A stretch of DNA of 64,000 nucleotides from Cupriavidus sp. MP-37 (GTDB lineage: Bacteria; Pseudomonadota; Gammaproteobacteria; Burkholderiales; Burkholderiaceae). Under the pieces are notes generated by a model. That model saw only the letters and a program-made list of their open reading frames with translations, was not told the DNA's origin and did not search any database. Positions 36,531 to 46,000 of this stretch are shown piece by piece (the stretch's first letter is position 1; the number at the start of each line of letters is the position of its first letter). The stretch is taken from NCBI RefSeq assembly GCF_020618415.1, contig NZ_CP085345.1, positions 2,232,001 through 2,296,000 on the forward strand, read 5' to 3'. The position numbers were made by a program, and so were the translations under genes.

Positions 36531-38309
36531 TCAGGCGGCGCGACGGCAGCCGCTGGCATCGGGTGCGCGGCCCAGGATGGCGTGCATGGCATCGGACAGC
36601 GACTGTTCCGCTTCCGCGTCCAGCGCTTGCCGGCGCCAGCTGACGAAGCGGTCCGGCCGTACCAGGATTGCGCCCGCGTCGGAGATGCCGCGCAGTCGGC
36701 TCCAGGTGCCATAGACGTCGTGGGCATCGCAGTTGGGGCCGCCGATGCTGACGACGTCGATGCCGACACCCAGGCGGTCCGAGAGCCGGGCCGCGATGTC
36801 CTTCCAGGCCTGCCCCCCGATGCCCGTCAGCAGCGTGAAGCGGCCATGGCCTACCAGGTCCAGGGTCGACACACGCGCCTTGAGACGCTCCAGCCAGGCG
36901 TGAGGCACCACCCCTCCCGGCGACGAGCTCGGGTGGTAATAGAGTTCGGGATCCCTGGCGGCGGGCTCGCGGGGCAGGCCATCGGGCACCACGGCCGACG
37001 ACTGGTAGACCTGTCCGAGCTCGACGCCATGGCAATTGAACTGGTAGTTCTGCAGCTCGACCGCATCCTGCAGGGCACGTCGCCGCGCGCGGCCGGTCTC
37101 GGTGTCGCTGAACAGCTCATCGACATTGGCCCAGCCTTCCGCCTCGCTCTGGCCCGGGCCAAAGCCCAGCGCCTTGGCGATCGGCAGCATGTCCTGTACC
37201 GATTTCATGGCACGGTCGACGACCTGGCGGGCCACCGGCTGGCGCTCCGCCGAGTAAGTGTCGAGCAAGGTATCGTCGGCATCGCCGCGGATCACGTACG
37301 CCAGCTTCCACGCCAGGTTGAACGCGTCCTGGATCGAGGTGTTGGTGCCCAGGCCGTTCGCCGGAGGATGGCGATGGGCGGCGTCGCCGGCGATGAAGAC
37401 CCGGCCCTTGCGCATCGTTCGCGCCGCTACGTGATTGATCTGCCATTTGCTGACCGCCTTGACCTTGATCGGCAACGCGTCGTCGCCGATGGTGGCGCGG
37501 GCGCGGCGGATCACTGCGTCCTCGCTGAGGTCGGGCTCACCCTGCGCCGGGTCGTACATGAACAGAAGCACCCACTCGTTCCAGGGGCGCACGCAGATGT
37601 AGGTGCCGCTGCCGACCCAGTAGTCGTTGCCCGGCTGCGTCATCCAATACAGCACGCCGGGACGGTGCTCGCAGTATTTGGCGAGATCGACTTCGAGCCA
37701 GCAATTGACCGCTGCACCGAGGCCCATCTTTCCGTCCATCTCGAAACCGCACTGCGGCACCACGGTGCTCGCACCGCCGTCGGCGCCGATCACGTAGCGC
37801 GCCTTGACGCGGATGGCCTCGTCGGTGAGGCGGTCCTTCAGGATGGCCGTGACTTCGGCATCGTCCTGGGTGATCTGCGTCAGTTCCGTGTTGAACATGA
37901 ACTCCGCGCCGCGCTCGCGCGCGCACGCCAGGATTTCGGGTTCCAGCAGATGCTGTGGCGCATTGCACATCTCGGAGGGACTCGCCAGCGCATAGTCGGC
38001 CTTGCGCTGCTCTGAACTACCCCAGGTCTGCAGCCGCGCGATCTCGGTACCGGCAAAGCTGGTGGCCCAGATGTTGTTGCTCATCAGCGCATTGGGCGTC
38101 GCGAGCTGGCGCACGCGCTCCTCGATTCCCAGGTCGCGCAGCACTTCCATCGTGCGCTGGTTGGTGATGTGCGCACGCGGCGAATTTGCCGTGCCCGCGT
38201 ATTTCGTAACGGTTAAGGTGCGAATGCCATAGGTCGCAAGCAAGGCAGTGGCAGTCAGTCCAGACGGACCTGCGCCGACGACCAGAACGGGTACTTCAAT
38301 GGTTTTCAA
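36531..38309 (-). CDS. FAD-dependent aromatic monooxygenase (TfdB/PheA/MhpA class)
   Basis: Encodes 592 residues of class A flavin hydroxylases. The dinucleotide motif VLVVGAGPSGLTATALLATY is at ~8-27, the DG motif YVIGADGGASTVV at ~160-172, and the GD motif RVFIAGDAAHRHPPANGLG at ~290-308. The C-terminal thioredoxin-like domain is present and length matches 2,4-dichlorophenol 6-monooxygenase. It should hydroxylate a phenol to a catechol with NAD(P)H and O2. The start is TTG at 38309 with GAGGAG upstream. It is followed upstream in the operon by the FAH-family and extradiol dioxygenase genes, giving a hydroxylate-cleave-hydrolyse order. Confidence 0.9.
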   Translation of the reverse strand: MKTIEVPVLVVGAGPSGLTATALLATYGIRTLTVTKYAGTANSPRAHITNQRTMEVLRDLGIEERVRQLATPNALMSNNIWATSFAGTEIARLQTWGSSEQRKADYALASPSEMCNAPQHLLEPEILACARERGAEFMFNTELTQITQDDAEVTAILKDRLTDEAIRVKARYVIGADGGASTVVPQCGFEMDGKMGLGAAVNCWLEVDLAKYCEHRPGVLYWMTQPGNDYWVGSGTYICVRPWNEWVLLFMYDPAQGEPDLSEDAVIRRARATIGDDALPIKVKAVSKWQINHVAARTMRKGRVFIAGDAAHRHPPANGLGTNTSIQDAFNLAWKLAYVIRGDADDTLLDTYSAERQPVARQVVDRAMKSVQDMLPIAKALGFGPGQSEAEGWANVDELFSDTETGRARRRALQDAVELQNYQFNCHGVELGQVYQSSAVVPDGLPREPAARDPELYYHPSSSPGGVVPHAWLERLKARVSTLDLVGHGRFTLLTGIGGQAWKDIAARLSDRLGVGIDVVSIGGPNCDAHDVYGTWSRLRGISDAGAILVRPDRFVSWRRQALDAEAEQSLSDAMHAILGRAPDASGCRRAA

Positions 38310-38343
38310 CTTTGTCTCCTCTCGATCTGTGTTGATGGTCGCC

Positions 38344-39198
38344 TTAGCGCGTCGCCTCGTCGACGATCGGGTTCGACAGCGTGCCAATCCCTTCGATGCT
38401 GACTTCGCAGAGATCGCCATGGCGCATCAGCAGCCGCGGGCTGCGCGCCCAGCCGATACCGGATGGCGTGCCGGCCACGATGACGTCGCCGGGTTCCAGC
38501 GTGATCGCCTCGCTGATGATCGAGATCAGCGACGGCACGTCATGCAGCATGTCGGAAGTGTTGGCGGACTGGACCACCTGCCCATTGAGCCGGGTCTCCA
38601 GGCGCAGGCCAGCGGCACCCGCAGGCAGTTCGTCGGCGGTCACGAGGATCGGGCCGAAACCACCCGTGGCATCGAAGTTCTTCCCTACCGTCCATTGCGG
38701 CGACTTGAACTGGTACTCACGGACCGAGCCGTCGTTGAAGATCGAGTACCCGAACACGTGGGCGAGGGCATTCTCGCGCGCGATATGCTTGCCACCCTTG
38801 CCGATAATGACGGCGAGCTCGCCCTCGAAGTCCAGCGAGTCGCTCGCCTGTGGTCTCACGATGGCGCCCCCGTGTCCCACCATGCTCGTTGGCACGCGCA
38901 GGAACAGCGTCGGATAATCTGGCTGTTCGTACGGCGATTCCTTGGTGTGGTCGGCATAGTTGAGGCCGACACAAAGAATCTTGCGCGGATTGGTGACTGG
39001 CGGCAGGTAGCTGACCTCCGCCGAGGCCGGCACGAGCGTCGCCTCTGCCGCCAGGTTGCGCCATTGCTCGGGGCTCAGCCCCGCGGCAATCAGCGCTCCG
39101 GCATCGATGCCTGCCGACCGGGGCAGGACCGCAAGTCCCTGGTCGGACACGATGCCTACGCATTGCTGTCCATCAAGTCGTAACGTTGCCAATTTCAT
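38344..39198 (-). CDS. Fumarylacetoacetate hydrolase (FAH) family protein
   Basis: Encodes 284 residues. FAH-family features are ILCVGLNYADHTKES, the metal-binding DFEGELAVIIGK (E-x-E) and later D, GYSIFNDGSVREYQFKSPQW, TVGKNFDATG and LEPGDVIVAGTPSGIGW. Members hydrolyse or decarboxylate 2-oxo-dienoates and acylpyruvates. After an extradiol dioxygenase it would act on the ring-fission product. Spacing to its neighbours is short (34 bases to the monooxygenase). The exact reaction is not certain. Confidence 0.9.
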   Translation of the reverse strand: MKLATLRLDGQQCVGIVSDQGLAVLPRSAGIDAGALIAAGLSPEQWRNLAAEATLVPASAEVSYLPPVTNPRKILCVGLNYADHTKESPYEQPDYPTLFLRVPTSMVGHGGAIVRPQASDSLDFEGELAVIIGKGGKHIARENALAHVFGYSIFNDGSVREYQFKSPQWTVGKNFDATGGFGPILVTADELPAGAAGLRLETRLNGQVVQSANTSDMLHDVPSLISIISEAITLEPGDVIVAGTPSGIGWARSPRLLMRHGDLCEVSIEGIGTLSNPIVDEATR

Positions 39199-39351
39199 AT
39201 CGAACTCCCATGTGGATCAATGCCGTTGTCTGGAACGGCTAAAAGATATAAATAAATAGAAACGTATATATTCAGGTGCGAGACGAGCGAACCACGAACT
39301 CGCGTCCTGCGCTTGCAGCCGCCGCGTTAGTGGCGCTGCTTGCCCGGCGTA

Positions 39352-40314
39352 TCAGGCTTCGGTGTTGCGCACGAAATCTGCAGGAACATCGGGACCCCAC
39401 TGGTACAAGGAGTCCTCCGGGGGGAAATCGCCGGCGGGCCAGGTTTGCCCGGCGGCGATATAGTCGATGTCGGCCGAATACTCGAAGAACGAGCCCCAGG
39501 GATCGCGCACATAGAAGAAATAGTTGGACCCGAGCACATGGCGGCCAGTCCCCCAGCCAGCGGCATAGCCCGCTGCGGCCATCTGGCTGGCGCCCTGGCC
39601 GACTTCATTGACGCTGTCGACGTCCCATGCGGAGTGGTGCCAGCCTTTTGCCGAACTCTTGACCAGCGCCAGCAGATGGTGGTCGCTACCGTGGGGCGCA
39701 TGGGTGAAGGCGATCAGGTCACCGGAGCGGTCGGAAAGGCGCAGGCCGATGGCATCGCGATAGAAGTTCAGTGCCCTGCTCACGTCAGGCGAGAACATCA
39801 GCACGTGGGAAAGGCGGCGCGGCCGGATCTGTGGCACCTGGCTGCGCATCGCTGAGCCGCGTACGCCCGCAGGCGTACTTTCCATGCGCATCACCGACTT
39901 GCCGCTCGGAGACGTCTTCGGTCCTGGCTTGATCTGGATGAGGTTGCCGTCAGGGTCGAAGAACCACACGCCTTCGTGACTGCCGAAGCGCGCGTCATCG
40001 ACGATGGTCGCCCCACAAGCCGCAAGCTGTTGCCGGATGCCCGCGAGGTCTGCCTCGAAACAATTGAAGCTGAGATAGGCGAGTCGCTTGCTTTCGCCTT
40101 CGTAGAACCGGGCCCAGCGATGGCGGTCGGCGGCAAATACGTCGAGGCAGTCCTCCTTGCGCTGCACGGTCAGTCCAAAAGACAGCAAGAAGTGTTCCGC
40201 GACCGCAAGATCAGGCACCTCCAAGGTGAAGTAGTCGATGGAATGTACCGCGTAGCGAGCCGCTGCCGGCTGTACGTCAGGAAGTGGCCGGTTGCCGGCC
40301 TGGCTGCTCTCCAT
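39352..40314 (-). CDS. Type I extradiol dioxygenase (VOC superfamily, two-domain)
   Basis: Encodes 320 residues with two vicinal-oxygen-chelate domains. The C-terminal one carries the 2-His-1-carboxylate set at His170 (RRLSHVLMF), His226/227 (GWHHSAWDV) and Glu278 (GSFFEYSAD), as in 2,3-dihydroxybiphenyl-type dioxygenases that cleave catechols next to the hydroxyls with Fe(II). The Glu strand motif FYVRDPWGSFFEY is typical. The ATG at 40314 follows TGGAGAC; an in-frame ATG 24 bases earlier lacks one. It is first in the leftward operon. Confidence 0.88.
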   Translation of the reverse strand: MESSQAGNRPLPDVQPAAARYAVHSIDYFTLEVPDLAVAEHFLLSFGLTVQRKEDCLDVFAADRHRWARFYEGESKRLAYLSFNCFEADLAGIRQQLAACGATIVDDARFGSHEGVWFFDPDGNLIQIKPGPKTSPSGKSVMRMESTPAGVRGSAMRSQVPQIRPRRLSHVLMFSPDVSRALNFYRDAIGLRLSDRSGDLIAFTHAPHGSDHHLLALVKSSAKGWHHSAWDVDSVNEVGQGASQMAAAGYAAGWGTGRHVLGSNYFFYVRDPWGSFFEYSADIDYIAAGQTWPAGDFPPEDSLYQWGPDVPADFVRNTEA

Positions 40315-40870
40315 CTTTTGTCTCCAGGTTGTTCTCATGCTGATCAGGCTTCATGGCGAGCCCTGTGCGTACGGCGTCCGGCCACACGACGATGACGTAG
40401 CCGTTGCGCGTAAAACCTATACTAGATCAAAAAATATATAAAAACAACATTTGACTATGATGTTGTCACATCAACGACCTCAATCGTCACTCTGGCGGCA
40501 GGGCGATACGAGGCGAGGTCCAGAGCAAGGTCCGGATGGCGCACGGCAGACGCCGTCGCTGGCCTGCTGCGCAGGCGCGATTGTTGTGCAACTTCACGCT
40601 ATTTCACCGCCGGCGCCATGTCTTCATTGTTTGAAAATATATATTCCTAGGGTTAACGATGTTAAAAATAAATAGATATAAAAACGGGTTTATATATATA
40701 TTTCTCGGCGAGCGTTGGCAGCATGGGCAATCGTCCAATCGGGTACACCGATGCCGCTCAATGGCGGCGGGTAGAAGGAATGACGGTAACGCGCATCGCC
40801 ACATGCTCCGACATCGTTGCACGGCCGCGTTACGGCCAATTGATCCATTGCGCAGCACAGAGAGTCACGC
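40315..40870. other. Divergent AT-rich control region of the aromatic cluster
   Basis: This 556-base region lies between the leftward extradiol operon and the rightward Ycf48-like operon. It is much more AT-rich than its surroundings (40425-40465 and 40630-40710) and must hold both promoters. GATGT TGTC ACATC (40459-40472) is a short inverted repeat. TATATATATTTCT at 40693-40705 matches the site before the GntR gene. I see no gene in it. Confidence 0.6.
40693..40705. promoter_or_regulatory. AT-rich site shared with the GntR promoter
   Basis: The 13-mer TATATATATTTCT is identical to the one at 36058-36070. A nearby AAATAAATAGATATAAA (about 40665-40680) resembles GATATAAATAAATAGAAAC at 39245-39263, just upstream of the FAH gene. 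Repetition of such AT words in one cluster suggests a common regulator. Confidence 0.4.
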
Positions 40871-41836
40871 ATGAAGCAAATCTTCAAGACATTGATTTCC
40901 GGCCTGCCATTGATGGTGATCGGTGGCCTCCTATATGCCGGCCTGTTTATCAAGCCCAAGCCCTCCGGGGTCAACCTTCCGCCCCCGCTGTTCCAGCGCG
41001 GCGACATGTTCTTTGGCATTACCCGCGGTCAGGCGAACACCGTCTGGCTGGTCGGTGCGCATGGCAGGGTCCTTCACAGCCGGGATGCTGCAAGGACATG
41101 GCAGCCGCAGGTTTCCAATGTGACCGCGAATCTTCAGGATGTCGTCGCGTGGGATGCACTACGGGCGGTGGCGGTTGGCGACGAGGGTGTCGTGGTCGTG
41201 ACGCAGGACGGAGGCGCGAACTGGCGCCAGGTGGAGGCGCCGCGGTCGCGCATTGCAAACAAGCTCGTGCGCGTCAAGGGGATGTCGAACGGCCAGGCAT
41301 GGGCCGTCGGCGAGGGCGGTGCCACGTTGCGCACGCTTGACTATGGTGCGAGCTGGACGCGTGTCGGTGCGCAAGAAGACGTCGCGTGGAACGACATTGC
41401 CGTGCTTGGACAGCACGCGTGGCGCGTTGGCGAGTTCGGCCGCATCGAACATTCGACAGACGAGGGCGGGACCTGGCAGGCGCAGGACACCCCTGCCAAA
41501 GCAAGCCTGACCGCCGTGGCCTTTCGCGATAAGCGGCATGGGGTCACCGTGGGCCTTGGCGGCACGGTCTTGACCACCAGCGACGGCGGCCAGCACTGGC
41601 GCGTCGAAACCCGAGCCACGGACGAGCATCTGTTCGACGTCATCTGGGACGGCAGTCGCTGGCTCGCCACCGGCGACAAGGGCGTAGTTCTGCTGGGCGA
41701 TACGTCGGGACAGTCCTGGCGCGCTACGCGGGCGGCGCCCGGTGACCGCACCTGGCACACCAGGGTGGTGGCGGACGACACCCATTACTACTTCAGCGGC
41801 ACGCAGCCGCTGGTGACCAACAAGCAGGCGCTGTGA
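40871..41836 (+). CDS. Ycf48-like beta-propeller protein
   Basis: Encodes 321 residues. A hydrophobic N-terminal segment (residues ~8-27) anchors or exports the protein. The rest holds repeated blade motifs of the Ycf48/BNR type, such as VWLVGAHGRVLHSRDAARTW, AVAVGDEGVVVVTQDGGANW, AWAVGEGGATLRTLDYGASW and VTVGLGGTVLTTSDGGQHW. In cyanobacteria Ycf48 helps photosystem II assembly; in heterotrophs such genes sit beside MMPL transporters and DUF1302/DUF1329 genes, with unknown role. It lies 34 bases upstream of the MMPL gene. Confidence 0.88.
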   Translation: MKQIFKTLISGLPLMVIGGLLYAGLFIKPKPSGVNLPPPLFQRGDMFFGITRGQANTVWLVGAHGRVLHSRDAARTWQPQVSNVTANLQDVVAWDALRAVAVGDEGVVVVTQDGGANWRQVEAPRSRIANKLVRVKGMSNGQAWAVGEGGATLRTLDYGASWTRVGAQEDVAWNDIAVLGQHAWRVGEFGRIEHSTDEGGTWQAQDTPAKASLTAVAFRDKRHGVTVGLGGTVLTTSDGGQHWRVETRATDEHLFDVIWDGSRWLATGDKGVVLLGDTSGQSWRATRAAPGDRTWHTRVVADDTHYYFSGTQPLVTNKQAL

Positions 41837-41869
41837 GACCCGCGGGTTCCGACAGCCAAGGAGGAGGCG

Positions 41870-44257
41870 GTGAACAAATTATTTTCCAATCAGCTTGAAC
41901 GTTTTGTCGATCTCTGCCTGCGACGGCGCGGGTACGTGGTGGCGATCTTCGTGCTGCTGACCGTGGTAATGGCAGGGTTCGCCGCGCGCGTCAGCATCCG
42001 CACGGTGTTCGACGACCTGCTGCCACAAAGCCACGCCTACATCAAGGTACACAACGAGTTCCGGCAGGCATTCGGAAGCTCCAACATGGTCAGCATCATG
42101 CTGGAGGCCGAGCAGGGCGACATCTTCGATCCTGTACTGCTGGGCAAGGTCAGGACGATCACCACCGCGTTGCAGCAGGTCGACGGCGTCAACCAGTTCC
42201 AGATCGTTTCGCTGGCGTCGAAGAAGCTCAAGGAAATCCGGGGCTCGACCGATGCCATCGAGATGCGCCCGCTCATGTGGCCGGACGTGCCCGACACGCC
42301 GGCTGGCCTGGCGGCGCTGCGCGAAGCCGTGCTGAACAATCCGCTGGTCTATGGCGCCTACGTATCGAAAGACCTGAAGTCGACGCTGATCACGGTGGAC
42401 TTCTATGAAGGCGCGGCCGACTACCGCAAGATCTTCCCGCAGGTCATGAAGATCGCCGACGCGCAGCGCGGCGACGGCGTGGTGGTGCGCGTGGTCGGTG
42501 AGCCGATCCTGTACGGCTGGGTGAATCACTACCTGCCGGAGACGCTGAATATCTTCCTGGTCACCGTGGCCTGCCTGGTCGCGTTGCTGTTCATCGCGGC
42601 GCGCACCTGGCGCGGGACCTTGCTGCCGCTGCTGGCCGGACTGACCAGTGCCATCTGGGCGCTGGGTTCGGCCAGCTTGATCGGCTACAACCTGGATCCG
42701 CTGGTGATCGTGATTGCGTTCCTGATTACCGCGCGGGCGATCTCGCATTCGGTGCAGCTGGTATCGCGCTTCGATGACGAGCTAGCTGCCGGCGCGCCGA
42801 CCACTGTAGCCGCGGCGCGGGCGGCGATGCTCCAGCTGTTCAAGCCCGGCATGCTCGGCGTGCTGGCGGATGCAGGCTGCATGATCGTGGTCGTTCTCAC
42901 GCCCATCCCGCTGATGCACAAGGTGTCCATCATCGGCTCGGTATGGGTGATGACGATTGCGGTGACGGCCTGCGTGATGACGCCGGTGCTGCTGTCGTGG
43001 ATCCGGCGTCCCCAGGGCCATGCGCATCCGATCGACGTGTCGCCCGTCCTGCGCGGCATCCTGTCGTGCGCCGTGCGCGTCGTGACATCGAAAGCTCGCT
43101 ACGCCGTGCTGGCCGGCGCCGCGTTGCTGTTCGTCGCATCCGGCCTCTATGCATTCAACCTGACCGTCGGCGACGCCGAGCCGGGCTCGCCCATTCTGTG
43201 GCCGGACGCGGTTTACAACCGCGATGCGGCCGCGGTCAACCGGCAGTTCCAGGGCGCCGACCGAATGTATGCCGTGGTGTCGGGCACTCAGCCCGGTGCC
43301 ATCAAAGACCCCGAGGTGTTGCGGACCATGAGCGAGATGCAGCGGTATATGGCGGCGCAGCCGGAAATCGGCGGAAGCGTGTCGGTGGCCGATGTCATTC
43401 CCGCGGTCAAGCGGGTGCTGCGCGAAGGCAACCCGCGTTACCAGGATCTGGGTGGCACGGCGCAGGAGAACGGCGAGCTGCTCTACATGCTGGCCTCGGG
43501 TTCGGACCCCGGCGACATGACCCGGCTGATGGACGCGCAGGCCCGCAATGCTTCGGTCACCTTCTTCTTCCGCGACCATCGCGGCGAAAGCATCCGGACG
43601 GCGATCGAGCGCCTGAAGACTTTCATCGCCGAGCATCCGCTGGACAAGGTGCAGTATCAGCTCGCCGGCGGGCTCGTGGGCGTGCTCGCCGCCGTCAACG
43701 AAGTGATCCTGGCGGGCCAGATCGAAAGCATCGCGCTGGCATTGCTGGTGCTGATCATCTGCTGCGCGGTGGCGTATCGCTCCACCATGGCCGGACTGTT
43801 CTTCATGGTGCCGGTGGTGCTCTCCAACACCGTCACGTTCAGCTACATGGCATGGAAGGGCATCGGCATGAACCTCAGCACGCTGCCGGTTGCCGCGCTT
43901 GGCATCGGCCTCGGCGTGGACTATGCGTTCTATATCGTCGATGGCATCCGAGAAGAACTGGAGCATGACGACGATTTGGTGCGCGCCATCGTCAACTCCC
44001 TCGCTACCGCGGGCAAGGGCGTGCTGATCACTGCCCTGACGCTGACCGTCAGCGTCGTGCTCTGGTGCACCTCTTCCCTCCGGTTCCAGGCGGACATGGG
44101 CATCCTCATGGCGCTCTGGCTCTGCATCTCCGCCATCAGCGCGCTCTTCCTGATGCCGGCGATGGTCTACGTATTCCGGCCGCGCTTCATCGTGGGCTCG
44201 GTGTCGCCCGTCCGGGCCGCGCTCGTGCCCGAAGCACCCTTGAAGCAGGCTGCATGA
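41870..44257 (+). CDS. MMPL/RND-family transporter
   Basis: Encodes 795 residues with two repeats of one TM helix, a large periplasmic loop and five TM helices (12 in all), the MMPL/sterol-sensing RND plan. Visible are the first helix VVAIFVLLTVVMAGFAARVS, the TM block at ~218-345 and the second at ~615-780 with GIGLGVDYAFYIVDGIREEL, the conserved region with charged residues for proton coupling. Family members move lipids, hopanoids or hydrophobic compounds. Start is GTG at 41870 with AGGAGGAG upstream. Linked to outer-membrane DUF1302 and periplasmic DUF1329 genes. Confidence 0.92.
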   Translation: MNKLFSNQLERFVDLCLRRRGYVVAIFVLLTVVMAGFAARVSIRTVFDDLLPQSHAYIKVHNEFRQAFGSSNMVSIMLEAEQGDIFDPVLLGKVRTITTALQQVDGVNQFQIVSLASKKLKEIRGSTDAIEMRPLMWPDVPDTPAGLAALREAVLNNPLVYGAYVSKDLKSTLITVDFYEGAADYRKIFPQVMKIADAQRGDGVVVRVVGEPILYGWVNHYLPETLNIFLVTVACLVALLFIAARTWRGTLLPLLAGLTSAIWALGSASLIGYNLDPLVIVIAFLITARAISHSVQLVSRFDDELAAGAPTTVAAARAAMLQLFKPGMLGVLADAGCMIVVVLTPIPLMHKVSIIGSVWVMTIAVTACVMTPVLLSWIRRPQGHAHPIDVSPVLRGILSCAVRVVTSKARYAVLAGAALLFVASGLYAFNLTVGDAEPGSPILWPDAVYNRDAAAVNRQFQGADRMYAVVSGTQPGAIKDPEVLRTMSEMQRYMAAQPEIGGSVSVADVIPAVKRVLREGNPRYQDLGGTAQENGELLYMLASGSDPGDMTRLMDAQARNASVTFFFRDHRGESIRTAIERLKTFIAEHPLDKVQYQLAGGLVGVLAAVNEVILAGQIESIALALLVLIICCAVAYRSTMAGLFFMVPVVLSNTVTFSYMAWKGIGMNLSTLPVAALGIGLGVDYAFYIVDGIREELEHDDDLVRAIVNSLATAGKGVLITALTLTVSVVLWCTSSLRFQADMGILMALWLCISAISALFLMPAMVYVFRPRFIVGSVSPVRAALVPEAPLKQAA

Positions 44258-44324
44258 CGCTGTCCGCGGACATGCCCCGGGGGCATGTCCCGCGCAATAA
44301 AAAACCAACAGTGGAGGAGACACC

Positions 44325-45974
44325 ATGATGCAAGGAGGAAGGCTGCCCGTGCGGCGGCCGGGACACGCCGTGCCCGCGATGAAGAGCATTCCCGCCCTAT
44401 TGCTGGGCCTGGGCATTGGCCTCGCCCCGGCGGCTGCCATGGCGGTGAACACCGAAGCGCCGGAACCGGCGCCTACCGCCAGCACGATCGCACAGGCGTC
44501 CGCGGCGGGGGGCGAGCCGGCCACGCCGGTGGATGACGAGCGCGGATTCGTTCACGGTTTCCGCTTCGGCGGTTATGCGCGGACCTGGGCCTCCTGGAAC
44601 CTGGAGGATCATCCGGAGATCCCGCAACGCAGCGCGGGCTCCCTTCAGATGCTGCGCGGGTCGCTGTCACTGAATGCCGAGGCAACGACCGGGCCGCTGA
44701 AGTGGAAGGCCATAGGGCGCGCCGACAAAGAGGTCAATACCTCGTACCAGCGCGACCTCGAGGAGGCCAATCGCAGGAACTCTCCGGGCGGTCCGGGCAG
44801 CAACCTGATGAAGCAGTACGACAAGGCGGAGCTTCGTGAACTCTATGTCGACATGGATCCGACGGAGCGCGTGCATCTGCGCCTCGGCAAACAGCAGGTG
44901 GTGTGGGGCGAGACCGATTTCTTCCACCCGACGGACCTGATCCACGGCTTTGACTACCGCTGGCGTTCGTTTCTGGAAAGCGATAACGACGAACTCAGAA
45001 AGCCGCTCTGGCTGATCAACGCCAAGATCGATGTGCCGGAGGCCGATGGCTCGCTGCAACTGGTCCTGCGCCCCGGCATCGATCGCGAACGCGATATCGG
45101 CAACAGCTATGACCTCTACGGCGGCCGCTGGGCCGCACAGCCGTACAAGGGCGTCGATTTCCTCGCACCGGGCTTCCTGAACTACGACCGCCGCCATCCG
45201 GCGGGAGATACCCACAATCCGACTGGGGGCCTGCGCTGGACCGGCCTCGCGGGACCGGTCAACTACGCCGTTTCTTACCTGAAGACCTATAAGCCGGACC
45301 CGGTGGTGAACTCCGCCTTTGCGCCGTACCAGAAGGCGCCGACTGGCGGGCTTGGCGATTTCATCTTTCCCAAGATGGATGTGTACGACGTCAGCGTCAG
45401 CGGCCAGATCCCCGGCCTGGATGCGGTCGTGACCGGCGAGGTCGCTTACCAGCGCAACGTTGCCTACAACGTCGGCAGCAACTTCATGAACGGGGCGCTG
45501 CCCGGCTTTGGCGGGATCATCCGCAAGGATGCCGTGTTGACCACGCTGCGTTTCGACAAGCAATTGCGGCTGATGGAGTGGTTGGGCACGAACCAGGCGT
45601 CGTTCTTCTCGGTCCAGGTATTCGACACCTGGCTGCCAGGCTACAAGCGCTCCGACGACATCGTCGAGCAGGTTGGCTTCGGCGCCCGTCTGCGCGAGCA
45701 CACCACGCTGATCACCTCGTTCATCCAGCTGAATTACCTCAACAGCCGGCTCAATCCCGGCCTGGCCGTCGGTATGGATGTCACCAACGGCGATGCGTTC
45801 GTGATTCCCAGCGTCTCGTTCCAGATCGGCAATCACTGGCGCTTGCTGGCCGAGGCCAATCTCTTCTTCCCCAAGCACACCAGGAAGCCGGGCCAGGTCG
45901 AGAGTTCGACCCACACCCTCGGCGACTTCGCACGCAACAGCCAGTTCATGCTGCGGGCGACCTATCAGTTCTGA
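44325..45974 (+). CDS. DUF1302 outer-membrane beta-barrel protein
   Basis: Encodes 549 residues. The signal peptide runs from an inner ATG (MKSIPALLLGLGIGLAPAAA) and is cut after AMA; an ATG-ATG pair upstream at 44325/44328 has GGAGGAGACACC and would add 18 residues. The mature protein has alternating beta strands, a C-terminal FMLRATYQF ending in Phe typical of outer-membrane barrels, and DUF1302 features such as LRLGKQQVVWGETDFFHPTDL. It may be a porin-like channel for hydrophobic substrate. Confidence 0.9.
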   Translation: MMQGGRLPVRRPGHAVPAMKSIPALLLGLGIGLAPAAAMAVNTEAPEPAPTASTIAQASAAGGEPATPVDDERGFVHGFRFGGYARTWASWNLEDHPEIPQRSAGSLQMLRGSLSLNAEATTGPLKWKAIGRADKEVNTSYQRDLEEANRRNSPGGPGSNLMKQYDKAELRELYVDMDPTERVHLRLGKQQVVWGETDFFHPTDLIHGFDYRWRSFLESDNDELRKPLWLINAKIDVPEADGSLQLVLRPGIDRERDIGNSYDLYGGRWAAQPYKGVDFLAPGFLNYDRRHPAGDTHNPTGGLRWTGLAGPVNYAVSYLKTYKPDPVVNSAFAPYQKAPTGGLGDFIFPKMDVYDVSVSGQIPGLDAVVTGEVAYQRNVAYNVGSNFMNGALPGFGGIIRKDAVLTTLRFDKQLRLMEWLGTNQASFFSVQVFDTWLPGYKRSDDIVEQVGFGARLREHTTLITSFIQLNYLNSRLNPGLAVGMDVTNGDAFVIPSVSFQIGNHWRLLAEANLFFPKHTRKPGQVESSTHTLGDFARNSQFMLRATYQF

Positions 45975-46000
45975 ACCACGATAAGCAAAGGAGACAGGTG

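Noticed and set aside
38344..39198. Fumarylacetoacetase of tyrosine degradation
   Set aside because: No homogentisate dioxygenase or isomerase nearby and the protein is too short; it belongs to the broader FAH superfamily.
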